A DNA stretch of 64,000 bases, taken from Blastomonas sp. AAP53 (GTDB taxonomy: Bacteria; Pseudomonadota; Alphaproteobacteria; Sphingomonadales; Sphingomonadaceae). Positions 44,441-52,164 of the stretch are shown here, piece after piece (positions within the stretch are counted from its first letter, which is position 1; every line of letters starts with the position of its first letter). The notes under the pieces were generated by a model. The model was not told where the DNA came from, did no database searches, and worked only from the letters and a program-made list of their open reading frames with translations. The stretch is from assembly GCF_000331245.1 (NCBI RefSeq), contig NZ_ANFZ01000002.1, positions 134,001 through 198,000 on the forward strand, given 5' to 3'. The translations under genes and the position numbers were made by a program.

Positions 44441-44791
44441 TCATTTGATTTGCTGCGTGTGCCTCAGGATATAAGGCTGGCAGACCGTGGTGCAGATTAG
44501 CTCGGTACCACAGGCCGATTTCTCTACGGTTCCTGTCAGTTTTATTCGGCTCGCATGTGGTGCGTTGACAGTTGAATCGACAGCAACACAGCTTCCCGGC
44601 GCATCAAAATAATCCCTTGAGCCGAAGTAAATGCCGGTTGCTTCGTGCTGCTTGGACCAGTAGCCGGAGAGTACGACAGTCTCATTCAAATGCCCTTCTA
44701 GCATCTGATAATTCGAGATACGGCTCGGGCCGGAAGTTGAAACACAGCCAACCAACGTTATCGCAAGTGCGGCTAAGTGAACACGGGCCAT
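44441..44791 (-). CDS. Small hypothetical lipoprotein
   Basis: A 116-residue protein whose N-terminus MARVHLAALAITLVGCVSTS is a lipoprotein signal with lipobox LVGC. The mature part contains several cysteines (SCVAVDSTVNAP, KSACGTELICTTVCQPY) that could form disulfides. No family is recognised. The GC content is somewhat lower than the surroundings (31 of 60 bases at 44581-44640), hinting at a young or transferred gene. It is convergent with the M20 peptidase. Confidence 0.6.
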   Translation of the reverse strand: MARVHLAALAITLVGCVSTSGPSRISNYQMLEGHLNETVVLSGYWSKQHEATGIYFGSRDYFDAPGSCVAVDSTVNAPHASRIKLTGTVEKSACGTELICTTVCQPYILRHTQQIK

Positions 44792-44868
44792 CCTGCTTTT
44801 CTACCAGACAAAAGAGCATCTGCAATGAGGGCATATGCAGAGCGGCAGGTTTATTCTAAATGCTCAAC

Positions 44869-44977
44869 CCACCTCCGCTCAGCCTGAGCCTGTCGAAGGC
44901 CCCGCTATACGGCCCGCGTGGGTGCGGGTCCTTCGACTTCGCGGGCATTGCCCGCTGCTCAGGATGAGCGGAGGTGG
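44869..44977. repeat. Palindromic repeat (family B)
   Basis: CCACCTCCGCTCAGCCTGAG followed by CCTGTCGAAGGCCCC opens the element, and a second half ending GATGAGCGGAGGTGG closes it near 44974, so it is an inverted pair. The first half matches the inverted copy at 28043-28077 with one difference in about 35 bases. Confidence 0.78.
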
Positions 44978-44995
44978 TTGGGCAAGCGGTATTGC

Positions 44996-45082
44996 CGTTT
45001 GCCTGCGAAGGCAGGCATCCATCTCCTGCCCTTATGCCCGGCACGGCGGTCAGGTGATGGGCCCCTGCCTTCGCAGGGGAAC
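44996..45082. repeat. Palindromic repeat (family F)
   Basis: GCCTGCGAAGGCAGGCATCC at the left and GCCCCTGCCTTCGCAGGGG at the right are each self-complementary hairpins facing each other. It is unrelated by eye to the neighbouring families. No gene is visible. Confidence 0.7.
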
Positions 45083-45117
45083 GGTGAGGTGCGGGGAGGG
45101 GCGCCGTTGGGCGAAAG

Positions 45118-45190
45118 CTCTTCGCGGCTTCGCGGGCTTCGCGTGAACCCATTTTTCTCACGCGAAGACGCGAAGGCGCGAAGGGTATTG
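45118..45190. repeat. Short G/C/A-rich repeat (CGCGAAGRCGCGAAGG type)
   Basis: CTTCGCGGCTTCGCGGGCTTCGCGTG on one side and CACGCGAAGACGCGAAGG on the other form an inverted arrangement around a short ACCCATTTTTCT loop. This type is widespread in sphingomonad genomes from memory. No coding signal is seen. Confidence 0.65.
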
Positions 45191-45243
45191 CGGATGAGCG
45201 CGCCTGTTGATGGACAACAGGCGAGGGGCTAGCCGAAAGGGTA

Positions 45244-45335
45244 GCGCGTACGTCCCTCGACTTCGCTCGGGACAAACGGATGGTGGCCGCCTCAACCTCT
45301 CCGCGTTCCCGAGCGAAGTCGAGGGACGTACGCGC
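45244..45335. repeat. Perfect 29-bp inverted repeat (family A)
   Basis: The left arm at 45244-45272 (GCGCGTACGTCCCTCGACTT and nine more bases) is an exact reverse complement of the right arm at 45307-45335, with a 34-base centre. Such a complete, undecayed pair suggests a recently active element. The left flank (45241-45280) matches the copy inside bchD at 50032-50071 in 37 of 40 positions. Confidence 0.85.
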
Positions 45336-45538
45336 CCAGCTATCCGAATTGTCGGGAGATGGTGGAAACCGGACGCCCCAATTGCTAGCGGGCAACGAAC
45401 GGGCGGGACATCCGGCTTCCGCTATAGGGTTAACCCCGCCTTCACCGATTCGCTGTGACGCAGTTCACACCCGATTCAGTTCGCGCTGCGTAGCTCGCCT
45501 GTGTAGTCTCATCGACACACCGTGAAGGACCGACACGC

Positions 45539-46888
45539 ATGGCCAAGGAACGCAGCCCCGGTTTCAAGCTGGGCATGACCGTGCTGATCGGCGCGTTGCT
45601 CGCGATCCCCCTGTTCATGGTCTATGCGCTCGTCTGGGACCGGCAGAGCCAGTCGGAGACCGCGCGCGCCAGCGTCGCCGAGGGCTGGGGCGGGCCGCAG
45701 ATGCTGGCAGGGCCGGTGATGGTCATCCCCTATCGCCAGCAGTCGGTCGAGACGGTGACCGAAAACGGCAAGGCTACGACGCGGGCGGTGATGATCGATC
45801 GCGAGCTGTTCCTCGCGCCGGTGACCAATACCGCCAGGGTCGATGTCGAGCCCGAGCGGCGGACCAAGTCGATCTACGAAACCGTGGTCTACGAGGCGCG
45901 GGTCAAGGGCACTGCGCGCTTTGCGCTGCCTGCCGACCTCGCGCGCTTCGGCGTGAAGCCGGAGGAGCTGCTGCTCGACCGCGCCGAAATCCGCGTCGGC
46001 ATTTCCGATGCGCGCGGGCTGCTTGCCGACAATGGCATCAGTGTCGGCGGCAAGGCTCTGCCCCTGCGGCCCGGCAAGGGGCTGGGCGCGACCAACGGGT
46101 CGGGTTTCTTCGCCTTTGCCGATTGGTCCGGTGGCGCGGCCGCGCCGCTCGATGTCGCCTATCGCTTCGGGGTGCGCGGCAACGGGCAGCTCACCCTGAT
46201 CCCCGATGCGGAATCGACCGACTGGACGGTGAGCTCGCAATGGCCGCATCCCAGCTTTGCCGGACAGTTCCTGCCCAACAGCCGCTCGGTCACCGACAAG
46301 GGCTTCACCGCGCGCTACACGATCAGCAACCTCGCGCTCGGCCGCGCGATCGTCCAGCTGCCGCAGCCGGGCGAGCAAGTCGGCCAGGGAGCCCAAAGCG
46401 CGCAGATCGACCTGATCGAACCGGTCAACCTCTACAGCCAGGTCGACCGCGCGGTGAAATACGGCTTCCTGTTCATCGGCTTCACCTTCCTCGCCTTCCT
46501 GATGTTCGACATCATCGCGGGCGCGCGGGTTGCGGCGGCGGAATATCTGCTCACCGGCGCGGGGCTGATCCTGTTTTTCGTGCTGCTGCTCGCCTTTGCC
46601 GAGATGATCGGCTTCACGCTCGCCTATCTGCTGGCGTCGGGCGCGATCATCGGACTGATCAGCGCGTACAGCGCCGCCGTGCTGGGCAGCGCCAAGCGCG
46701 CAGGGTTCATCGCCGGGCTGCTGCTCGGCCTGTACGCCTTGCTCTACGTGCTGCTCAACCTTGAGGCCTATTCGCTGATCATCGGATCGGTGCTGCTGTT
46801 CGTGGCGCTGGCGGCGGTGATGTACGTGACGCGCAAAGTTGACTGGTCGGGGCTGGGCAAGCGCGAAGAGGCTGCCAGCGCCGCATAA
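45539..46888 (+). CDS. creD: CreD-like inner membrane protein
   Basis: A 449-residue protein of the CreD family, linked to cell-envelope integrity in enterobacteria. It has one N-terminal membrane helix (GMTVLIGALLAIPLFMVYALV), a large periplasmic domain (about residues 40-310) and several C-terminal membrane helices (GFLFIGFTFLAFLMFDIIAG onward). Family cues are RASVAEGWGGPQMLAGPVMV and LNLEAYSLIIGSVLLFVALAAVMY near the end. No creBC-type regulators are adjacent. An acyl-CoA dehydrogenase gene follows on the same strand. Confidence 0.88.
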   Translation: MAKERSPGFKLGMTVLIGALLAIPLFMVYALVWDRQSQSETARASVAEGWGGPQMLAGPVMVIPYRQQSVETVTENGKATTRAVMIDRELFLAPVTNTARVDVEPERRTKSIYETVVYEARVKGTARFALPADLARFGVKPEELLLDRAEIRVGISDARGLLADNGISVGGKALPLRPGKGLGATNGSGFFAFADWSGGAAAPLDVAYRFGVRGNGQLTLIPDAESTDWTVSSQWPHPSFAGQFLPNSRSVTDKGFTARYTISNLALGRAIVQLPQPGEQVGQGAQSAQIDLIEPVNLYSQVDRAVKYGFLFIGFTFLAFLMFDIIAGARVAAAEYLLTGAGLILFFVLLLAFAEMIGFTLAYLLASGAIIGLISAYSAAVLGSAKRAGFIAGLLLGLYALLYVLLNLEAYSLIIGSVLLFVALAAVMYVTRKVDWSGLGKREEAASAA

Positions 46889-46949
46889 CGCTTGCCGGAC
46901 GCGTAAAGCTGTCCATACTGCATCCAAACGATAAAGTGAGGATGCACCT

Positions 46950-48236
46950 ATGGACTTTGCGCTCCCGGCGGAGCTGACCGCCTATCTGGCCGAGCTCGAC
47001 GCGTTCATTGAAGCCGAGATCAGACCGCTCGAACAGGCGGACGACAATATCCGCTTTTTCGACCATCGCCGCGAATGGGCACGCACCGATTTCGACGCGG
47101 GCGGCCTGCCTGCTCACGATTGGGAAGAGCTGCTGCGCGAGGCGCAACGCCGCGCCGATGCCGCAGGGCACTGGCGGTTCTCCGCGCCGAAGAAATACGG
47201 AGGCAAGGACGGCTCCAACCTGTGGATGGCGGTGATCCGCGAGCATTTCGCCGCCAAGGGGCTGGGGCTGCACAACGACCTGCAGAACGAGCATTCGATC
47301 GTCGGCAATTTCCCCTTCGTCGCGATGTTCGAGGAGTTCGGCACCGAGGAACAGAAGCACGAGTTCATCCTGGGCGGGTTCGATCGCACCCGCATCACCG
47401 CGTTCGGCCTCACCGAACCCGATCACGGATCGGACGCCACGCATATGGAGACGCGCGCCGTTCGGGAAACGCGCGATGGCGTTCCCGGCTGGCGGATCGA
47501 TGGCGAGAAGATGTGGATCACCGGCATGCATGTCGCGACGCACTGCGCGCTGTTCGTGCGCACCAGCGGCGACGATGGCAATGCGCGGGGCATCACCTGC
47601 CTGCTGGTGCCGACCGATACGCCGGGGTTGAAGATCGAGGAGTATCTGTGGACCTTCAACATGCCCACCGATCACCCGCGATTGTCGTTCAGCAACGTCT
47701 GGGTGCCCGAAACCGCGATGCTGGGCGAGGAGGGGCGCGGGCTCGCGCTGGCGCAGAGCTTCGTCCATCAGAACCGCATCCGCCAGGCGGCCTCGTCGCT
47801 GGGCGCGGCGGTGTTCTGCATCGAGGAAAGCGTGAAATACGCGCGAAAGCGCAAGCCCTTCGGCAGGCCGCTCGCCGAGAACCAGGGCATCCAGTTTCCT
47901 TTGGTGGAGCTTGCGACGCAGGCCGAGATGCTGCGCTGGATGATCTACAAGACCGCGTGGGACATGGACCGGATGGAGCACAAGGCGATCGAACGCGAAA
48001 TCTCGGACAAGGTCAGCATGTGCAACTACTGGGCGAACCGATTGTGCTGCGAGGCGGCAGACCGCGCGATGCAGGTGCACGGCGGAATCGGCTATTCGCG
48101 GCACACCCCGTTCGAGCACATCTACCGCCACCACCGCCGCTACCGGATCACCGAAGGATCGGAAGAGATCCAGATGCGCAAGGTGGGGGCGTATCTGTTT
48201 GGGTACCTCGGACCACGCAAGGGGAGTTTCGATTGA
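46950..48236 (+). CDS. Acyl-CoA dehydrogenase family protein
   Basis: A 428-residue FAD enzyme that oxidises acyl-CoA thioesters. Signatures are RITAFGLTEPDHGSDATHME, WITGMHVATHCALFVRTSG, and the C-terminal QVHGGIGYSRHTPFEHIYR and RITEGSEEIQMRKVGAYLF. The N-terminal portion (EAQRRADAAGHWRFSAPKKYGG) is of the type seen in a sphingomonad/actinobacterial subgroup. The substrate is unknown. It is the last non-photosynthetic gene before the photosynthesis island, followed by a repeat. Confidence 0.88.
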   Translation: MDFALPAELTAYLAELDAFIEAEIRPLEQADDNIRFFDHRREWARTDFDAGGLPAHDWEELLREAQRRADAAGHWRFSAPKKYGGKDGSNLWMAVIREHFAAKGLGLHNDLQNEHSIVGNFPFVAMFEEFGTEEQKHEFILGGFDRTRITAFGLTEPDHGSDATHMETRAVRETRDGVPGWRIDGEKMWITGMHVATHCALFVRTSGDDGNARGITCLLVPTDTPGLKIEEYLWTFNMPTDHPRLSFSNVWVPETAMLGEEGRGLALAQSFVHQNRIRQAASSLGAAVFCIEESVKYARKRKPFGRPLAENQGIQFPLVELATQAEMLRWMIYKTAWDMDRMEHKAIEREISDKVSMCNYWANRLCCEAADRAMQVHGGIGYSRHTPFEHIYRHHRRYRITEGSEEIQMRKVGAYLFGYLGPRKGSFD

Positions 48237-48245
48237 GCAACAAAA

Positions 48246-48406
48246 ATCCTCCCCCAGCTTGCTGGGGGAGGGGGACCGCCCGCGCAGCGGGTGGTGGAGG
48301 GGCAGAGGGATCGTGATCTCGATCAAGCGGCGTGCCGACCTGCTTCCCCTCCACCACCGACCTGTGGTCGGCGGTCCCCCTCCCCGAGACAAGCTCGGGG
48401 AGGATT
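48246..48406. repeat. 161-bp palindromic repeat just upstream of bchI (family C, copy 1)
   Basis: The left arm begins ATCCTCCCCCAGCTTGCTGG and the right arm ends AGACAAGCTCGGGGAGGATT, with an inner hairpin pair (GGTGGTGGAGGGG and CCCCTCCACCACC). A copy in the same orientation lies at 62092-62253, just after pufC. The end arms agree almost completely by eye and the centre differs. Confidence 0.88.
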
Positions 48407-48415
48407 CAAAAAGAC

Positions 48416-48433
48416 TGTCAACTTTTCCTGACA
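48416..48433. promoter_or_regulatory. PpsR/CrtJ-type box upstream of bchI
   Basis: TGTCAACTTTTCCTGACA fits TGT-N12-ACA exactly, including the preferred inner C and G (TGTC...GACA). It lies 42 bases before the bchI start codon. PpsR/CrtJ represses bch and puf genes under oxygen in other photosynthetic alphaproteobacteria. The regulator gene itself is not in the window. Confidence 0.72.
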
Positions 48434-48474
48434 CTCCCGCTTGTCGCCGGGAACCAATCTGTTAGACCTCACTC

Positions 48475-49482
48475 ATGCCTTTTCCCTTTTCCGCCATCGT
48501 CGGCCAGGACGAAATGAAACGTGCGCTGCTGATCTCTGCAGTCGATCCCCGGATCGGCGGGGTGATGGTGTTCGGCGATCGCGGCACCGGCAAGTCCACC
48601 GCGGCGCGCGCGCTGTCTGCGCTGTTGCCGCCGATGATGGCGATCGCCGGGTGTCGCTATAATTGCGCGCCTGAAGAGGCGCACCGCTGCCCAGACAAAT
48701 GTGCCGAAGCAAAAGGGGCAAAGACCGCCAAGGTGCCGGTACCGTTTGTCGACCTGCCGCTGGGTGCCACCGAGGACCGCGTGCTGGGCGCGCTCGATCT
48801 GGAACGCGCGCTGGGGCGCGGCGAAAAGGCGTTCGAACCTGGCCTGCTCGCCAAGGCGCACCGCGGGTACCTGTACATCGACGAGATCAACCTGCTCGAG
48901 GATCACCTCGTCGATCTGCTGCTCGATGTTGCCGCCTCGGGCGAGAACCTCGTCGAGCGCGAGGGGCTGTCGGTGCGCCATCCCGCGCGCTTCGTGCTGA
49001 TCGGCAGCGGCAACCCCGAAGAGGGCGAACTGCGCCCGCAATTGCTCGATCGCTTCGGCCTCTCGGTGGAGGTCAAGACGCCGCAGGATATCGAGCAGCG
49101 GATCGAGATCATGCGCCGCTGCGATGCGCTCGAGCGTGATGGCGCGGCGTTCGCTGCAACATGGGCGGGCGACGACGCCAAGATCGTCAAGCGGCTCGCC
49201 AAGGGCAAGAAGGCGCTGCCGAACGTCACGATGCCCGAATCGACGCTGACCGATGCGGCGACCCTGTGCATGGCGGTGGGCGCCGATGGCCTGCGCGGTG
49301 AACTGACGCTGATGCGCGCCGCGCGTGCCTATGCTGCGCTGGAAGGCGCGAAATCCGCCGAGCGCAAGCATCTGCGCGCTGTCGCCCCGATGGCGCTGCG
49401 CCACCGGTTGCGCCGCGACGTGCTCGACGAGACCGGATCGACGGTGCGCATCGACCGCGCGCTGACCGAGCTTTTCGGATGA
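48475..49482 (+). CDS. bchI: Magnesium chelatase ATPase subunit I
   Basis: BchI is the AAA+ ATPase that drives insertion of Mg2+ into protoporphyrin IX with BchD and BchH. The 335-residue protein has Walker A GDRGTGKS at residues 34-41, the cysteine-containing block CRYNCAPEEAHRCPDKCAE, Walker B GYLYIDEINLLEDHLVDLLL, and the arginine-finger region HPARFVLIGSGNPEEGELRP. It is the first gene of the island, with a putative PpsR box upstream. The stop codon overlaps the bchD start. bchH is not in the window. Confidence 0.96.
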   Translation: MPFPFSAIVGQDEMKRALLISAVDPRIGGVMVFGDRGTGKSTAARALSALLPPMMAIAGCRYNCAPEEAHRCPDKCAEAKGAKTAKVPVPFVDLPLGATEDRVLGALDLERALGRGEKAFEPGLLAKAHRGYLYIDEINLLEDHLVDLLLDVAASGENLVEREGLSVRHPARFVLIGSGNPEEGELRPQLLDRFGLSVEVKTPQDIEQRIEIMRRCDALERDGAAFAATWAGDDAKIVKRLAKGKKALPNVTMPESTLTDAATLCMAVGADGLRGELTLMRAARAYAALEGAKSAERKHLRAVAPMALRHRLRRDVLDETGSTVRIDRALTELFG

Positions 49483-51263
49483 GTGATGCGCTGCTGGCGG
49501 CGGAACTGCTGTCCGCTGCGCCGGCCCGGCTGGGCGGGATGTGGTTGCGCGGCCCCTCGGCAGAGCGGGATGCGGTGCTCGCCTTTCTGACAGAAGAATT
49601 CGCCGATCGTCCGGTGCGCCGTCTGCCGGTGCATATCGACGAGGAGCGGCTGTGCGGCGGCATCGATGTCGCTTCCAGCCTGTCCGCCGGGCGCCGGATT
49701 GAACAGGCCGGGCTGCTGCAGGAGGTTGAAGGTGGGTTGCTGGTCGTGCCGATGGCCGAGCGGCTGAGCGCGATGGTTGCGGGGCGCATCGCCCAGGCGA
49801 TGGACGCGGGCGCGGGCTTTGCGCTGGTGCTGATCGATGACGGCGCCGAGGAGGAAGTGCCGCCGGTTTCGCTGACCGAGCGGGTGGCGTTCTGGTGCGA
49901 TTTTTCGGATGTGGCACAAAATGCCCCAAGTGCTCCACGTTCCGAGTTCCCGAGCCCTTCGACGCCGCCTGTCGGCGTCGCTCAGGATAAACTTCAGCCT
50001 CCGGCTGAAGTCGAGGGACCATCCGCAACCGGTAGCGCGCACGTCCCTCGACTTCGCTCGGGACAGGCGGAGGGGGGGAGCCCGGTACAGCCGCAAGACC
50101 GCCAGACCCTCGCCAACATCACCCTCGCGCTCGGCATCGATTCTGCCCGCGCGATGCTGTTCGCGCAGGCTGCTGTTTCGCTCGCCGCTCAGATCGACGA
50201 GCGCGACTCGGTTACCGACGACGACATCCAGTTCGTCGTCCGCACGGTGCTCGGCCCGCGCGCGACGCGCATTCCGCAACAGGTCGAGGAGCCGCCACCA
50301 CCGCCGCCGCCCGAGGGTGAGGCGCCGCCGCCGCCGGGCGACACTGACGGCGAACAGGAACAGCATGATCCCGACCAGCTCGACGACCTGATCCTCGCCG
50401 CCGTACTCGCCTCGATCCCCAAGGATGTGCTCGCGCGGATCGGCGAAGGCCGCTCGGCGCGGCGGTCGACCGGCGGTGGCGGGGCAGGGCGCAAGCGCGC
50501 CTCGCAGATGCGCGGACGGCCGCTGGGTGCGCGTCCCGGGCTGCCGCGTGGCGGCGCACGGCTGGCGCTGATCGATACGCTGCGCGCGGCGGTGCCGTGG
50601 CAGGAGATCCGCCGGCAGCAGGAGGGCGTGGACGCGCCCAAACGCTTGCGGATCCGCAAGGGAGACCTGCGCATCCGCCGGTTCGAGGAGCGCGCCGAGG
50701 CGCTGACGATCTTCGCGGTCGATGCCTCGGGCTCGTCGGCGCTGGCACGGCTGGCCGAGGCCAAGGGCGCGGTCGAACTGATGCTGGCGCAAAGCTATGT
50801 CAAACGCGCGCAAGTGGCGCTGATCGCGTTTCGCGGCACCAGCGCCGATCTGCTGCTGCCCCCCACACGATCGCTGACCCGTGCCAAGAAGGTGCTGGGC
50901 GAACTGCCCGGCGGCGGCGGCACGCCGCTGGCATTGGGGTTGTCGGCAGCCGCCGAGCTGGCCGAAACGCAGGCCGCGCGGGGTCGCACGCCTTTTGTGG
51001 CGGTGCTCACCGACGGCAAGGGCAATATCGACAGGAACGGCCAGCCGGGGCGCGCGCAGGCGGGCGAAGATGCGCTGGCAGCGGCGCGGCGCTTTGCCCA
51101 ATCGGGCACGCAGGCCGTGGTCATCGACATCTCCGCCCGGTCGCAACCCGAGGCCGCCGCGATTGCCGCAGCGATGCGCGCGCGCTATCTGGCGCTGCCG
51201 CGTGCCGATGCGCGCGGGGTGGAGCGCGCGGTCTCCGCGTTACAGTTCGGGAACAACACATGA
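49479..51263 (+). CDS. bchD: Magnesium chelatase subunit D, with a repeat-encoded insertion
   Basis: BchD is the partner of BchI in Mg-chelatase. The 594-residue protein has an AAA-like N-terminal domain, a proline-rich linker (EEPPPPPPPEGEAPPPPGD), and a C-terminal VWA/integrin-I domain with the MIDAS motif IFAVDASGSSA near residue 413. Between the AAA region and the segment TLALGIDSARAMLFAQ, about 47 residues (roughly 153-199) are encoded by REP-type repeat DNA, for example HVPRLRSGQAEGG. The frame stays open through it, so the product may be functional. The start overlaps the bchI stop (ATGA), and the stop overlaps bchO. Confidence 0.94.
   Translation: MSDALLAAELLSAAPARLGGMWLRGPSAERDAVLAFLTEEFADRPVRRLPVHIDEERLCGGIDVASSLSAGRRIEQAGLLQEVEGGLLVVPMAERLSAMVAGRIAQAMDAGAGFALVLIDDGAEEEVPPVSLTERVAFWCDFSDVAQNAPSAPRSEFPSPSTPPVGVAQDKLQPPAEVEGPSATGSAHVPRLRSGQAEGGSPVQPQDRQTLANITLALGIDSARAMLFAQAAVSLAAQIDERDSVTDDDIQFVVRTVLGPRATRIPQQVEEPPPPPPPEGEAPPPPGDTDGEQEQHDPDQLDDLILAAVLASIPKDVLARIGEGRSARRSTGGGGAGRKRASQMRGRPLGARPGLPRGGARLALIDTLRAAVPWQEIRRQQEGVDAPKRLRIRKGDLRIRRFEERAEALTIFAVDASGSSALARLAEAKGAVELMLAQSYVKRAQVALIAFRGTSADLLLPPTRSLTRAKKVLGELPGGGGTPLALGLSAAAELAETQAARGRTPFVAVLTDGKGNIDRNGQPGRAQAGEDALAAARRFAQSGTQAVVIDISARSQPEAAAIAAAMRARYLALPRADARGVERAVSALQFGNNT
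49936..50075 (+). repeat. REP-type palindromic elements inside bchD (family A)
   Basis: Two related units lie within the bchD reading frame. One carries CCCGAGCCCTTCGACGCCGC with a variable hairpin core and a CTGAAGTCGAGGGA end. The second, at 50032-50071, matches 45241-45280 in 37 of 40 positions (GTAGCGCGCACGTCCCTCGA and on). The intergenic copy near 7530-7575 has the same TCCCGAGCCCTTCGAC edge with a different hairpin core. Confidence 0.85.
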
Positions 51264-52159
51264 GTTCGGTACGCTGGGATGTCGAAGGCCAGGATTGGCC
51301 CAACCGCGAGCACAGCCGCTTCGTGCGCACGGCCATGCTCGACTGGCACGTCCAGGTGGCAGGCCCCGAGGGCGGCAACGCCCCGGTGCTACTGCTGGTG
51401 CACGGCACGGGCGCGGCCACGCACAGCTGGCGCGACCTGCTGCCGCTGCTGGCCCGGCATTACACCGTGATTGCCCCCGACATGCCCGGTCACGGCTTTA
51501 CCCGCGGGCGGATTGCTGGCGGGCAGAGCCTGCCAGGCATGGCCAGGGCGCTGGCCGAACTGCTTGGCAAGCTAGGCTATGCGGGCCCTGAGGTGATTGT
51601 CGGCCATTCCGCCGGGGCCGCCATCGGCATGCGCATGGCGATGGATACCGGGCTCGACACGGTGATGATCGGGCTGACACCGGCGCTGATGCCGTTTCCG
51701 GGGCTCGCCGCACGGCTGTTTCCGGCCATGGCGCGGGCGCTGTTCGTCAACCCGTTCGCAGCGATGCTCTTTGCCCAGCTTGCCAGCAGCGAGGGCGAGG
51801 TGGCGCGGTTCTTGAAGAAATCGACCGGATCGCGGATCGATGCGCGGGGCACGGCCCTGTACCACCGATTGTTCCGCACATCGGACCATTGCGCAGGAGC
51901 GATCGGGATGATGGCGAACTGGGACCTGGAGACATTCTCTGCCGATCTGCCGAGTTTCGCCGGGCCGGCGCTGCTGGTGCATGGCGAGCGCGACAGCATG
52001 ATCCCGCACGAATCGGTGGAGCGCGCGGCGGCGCTGGTGCCCGGCTCGGTGCTCAAGGTCCTGCCCGATCTGGGGCATCTGGCGCACGAAGAATCGCCCG
52101 ACCTGCTGGCTGCGATGATTCTGGAATTTGCCGCGCAAACGCCTGCGGTTGCGGCCTGA
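51260..52159 (+). CDS. bchO: Alpha/beta hydrolase BchO (Mg-chelatase-linked)
   Basis: A 299-residue alpha/beta hydrolase usually encoded with bchI and bchD; its exact role in bacteriochlorophyll synthesis is not settled. Features are the oxyanion region LVHGTGAATHSWRDLLPLLA, the nucleophile elbow VGHSAGAAIGMRMAM with Ser in GHSAG, and the late LVHGERDSMIPHES and DLGHLAHEESPDLL with the catalytic Asp and His. The ATG overlaps the bchD stop. The frame is open upstream inside bchD, but that is not part of this gene. Confidence 0.92.
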   Translation: MSSVRWDVEGQDWPNREHSRFVRTAMLDWHVQVAGPEGGNAPVLLLVHGTGAATHSWRDLLPLLARHYTVIAPDMPGHGFTRGRIAGGQSLPGMARALAELLGKLGYAGPEVIVGHSAGAAIGMRMAMDTGLDTVMIGLTPALMPFPGLAARLFPAMARALFVNPFAAMLFAQLASSEGEVARFLKKSTGSRIDARGTALYHRLFRTSDHCAGAIGMMANWDLETFSADLPSFAGPALLVHGERDSMIPHESVERAAALVPGSVLKVLPDLGHLAHEESPDLLAAMILEFAAQTPAVAA

Positions 52160-52164
52160 ACGCG

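Noticed and set aside
45207-45458. Plus-strand frame of 83 residues in the repeat stack before creD
   Set aside because: Its codons come mostly from the family A inverted repeat (VPRLRSGQ-type translation) and it has no gene-like features of its own.
49936-50075. Frameshift or pseudogene in bchD caused by the repeat
   Set aside because: The frame is open on both sides and through the repeat, and the downstream VWA domain is intact. It is called a coding insertion instead.
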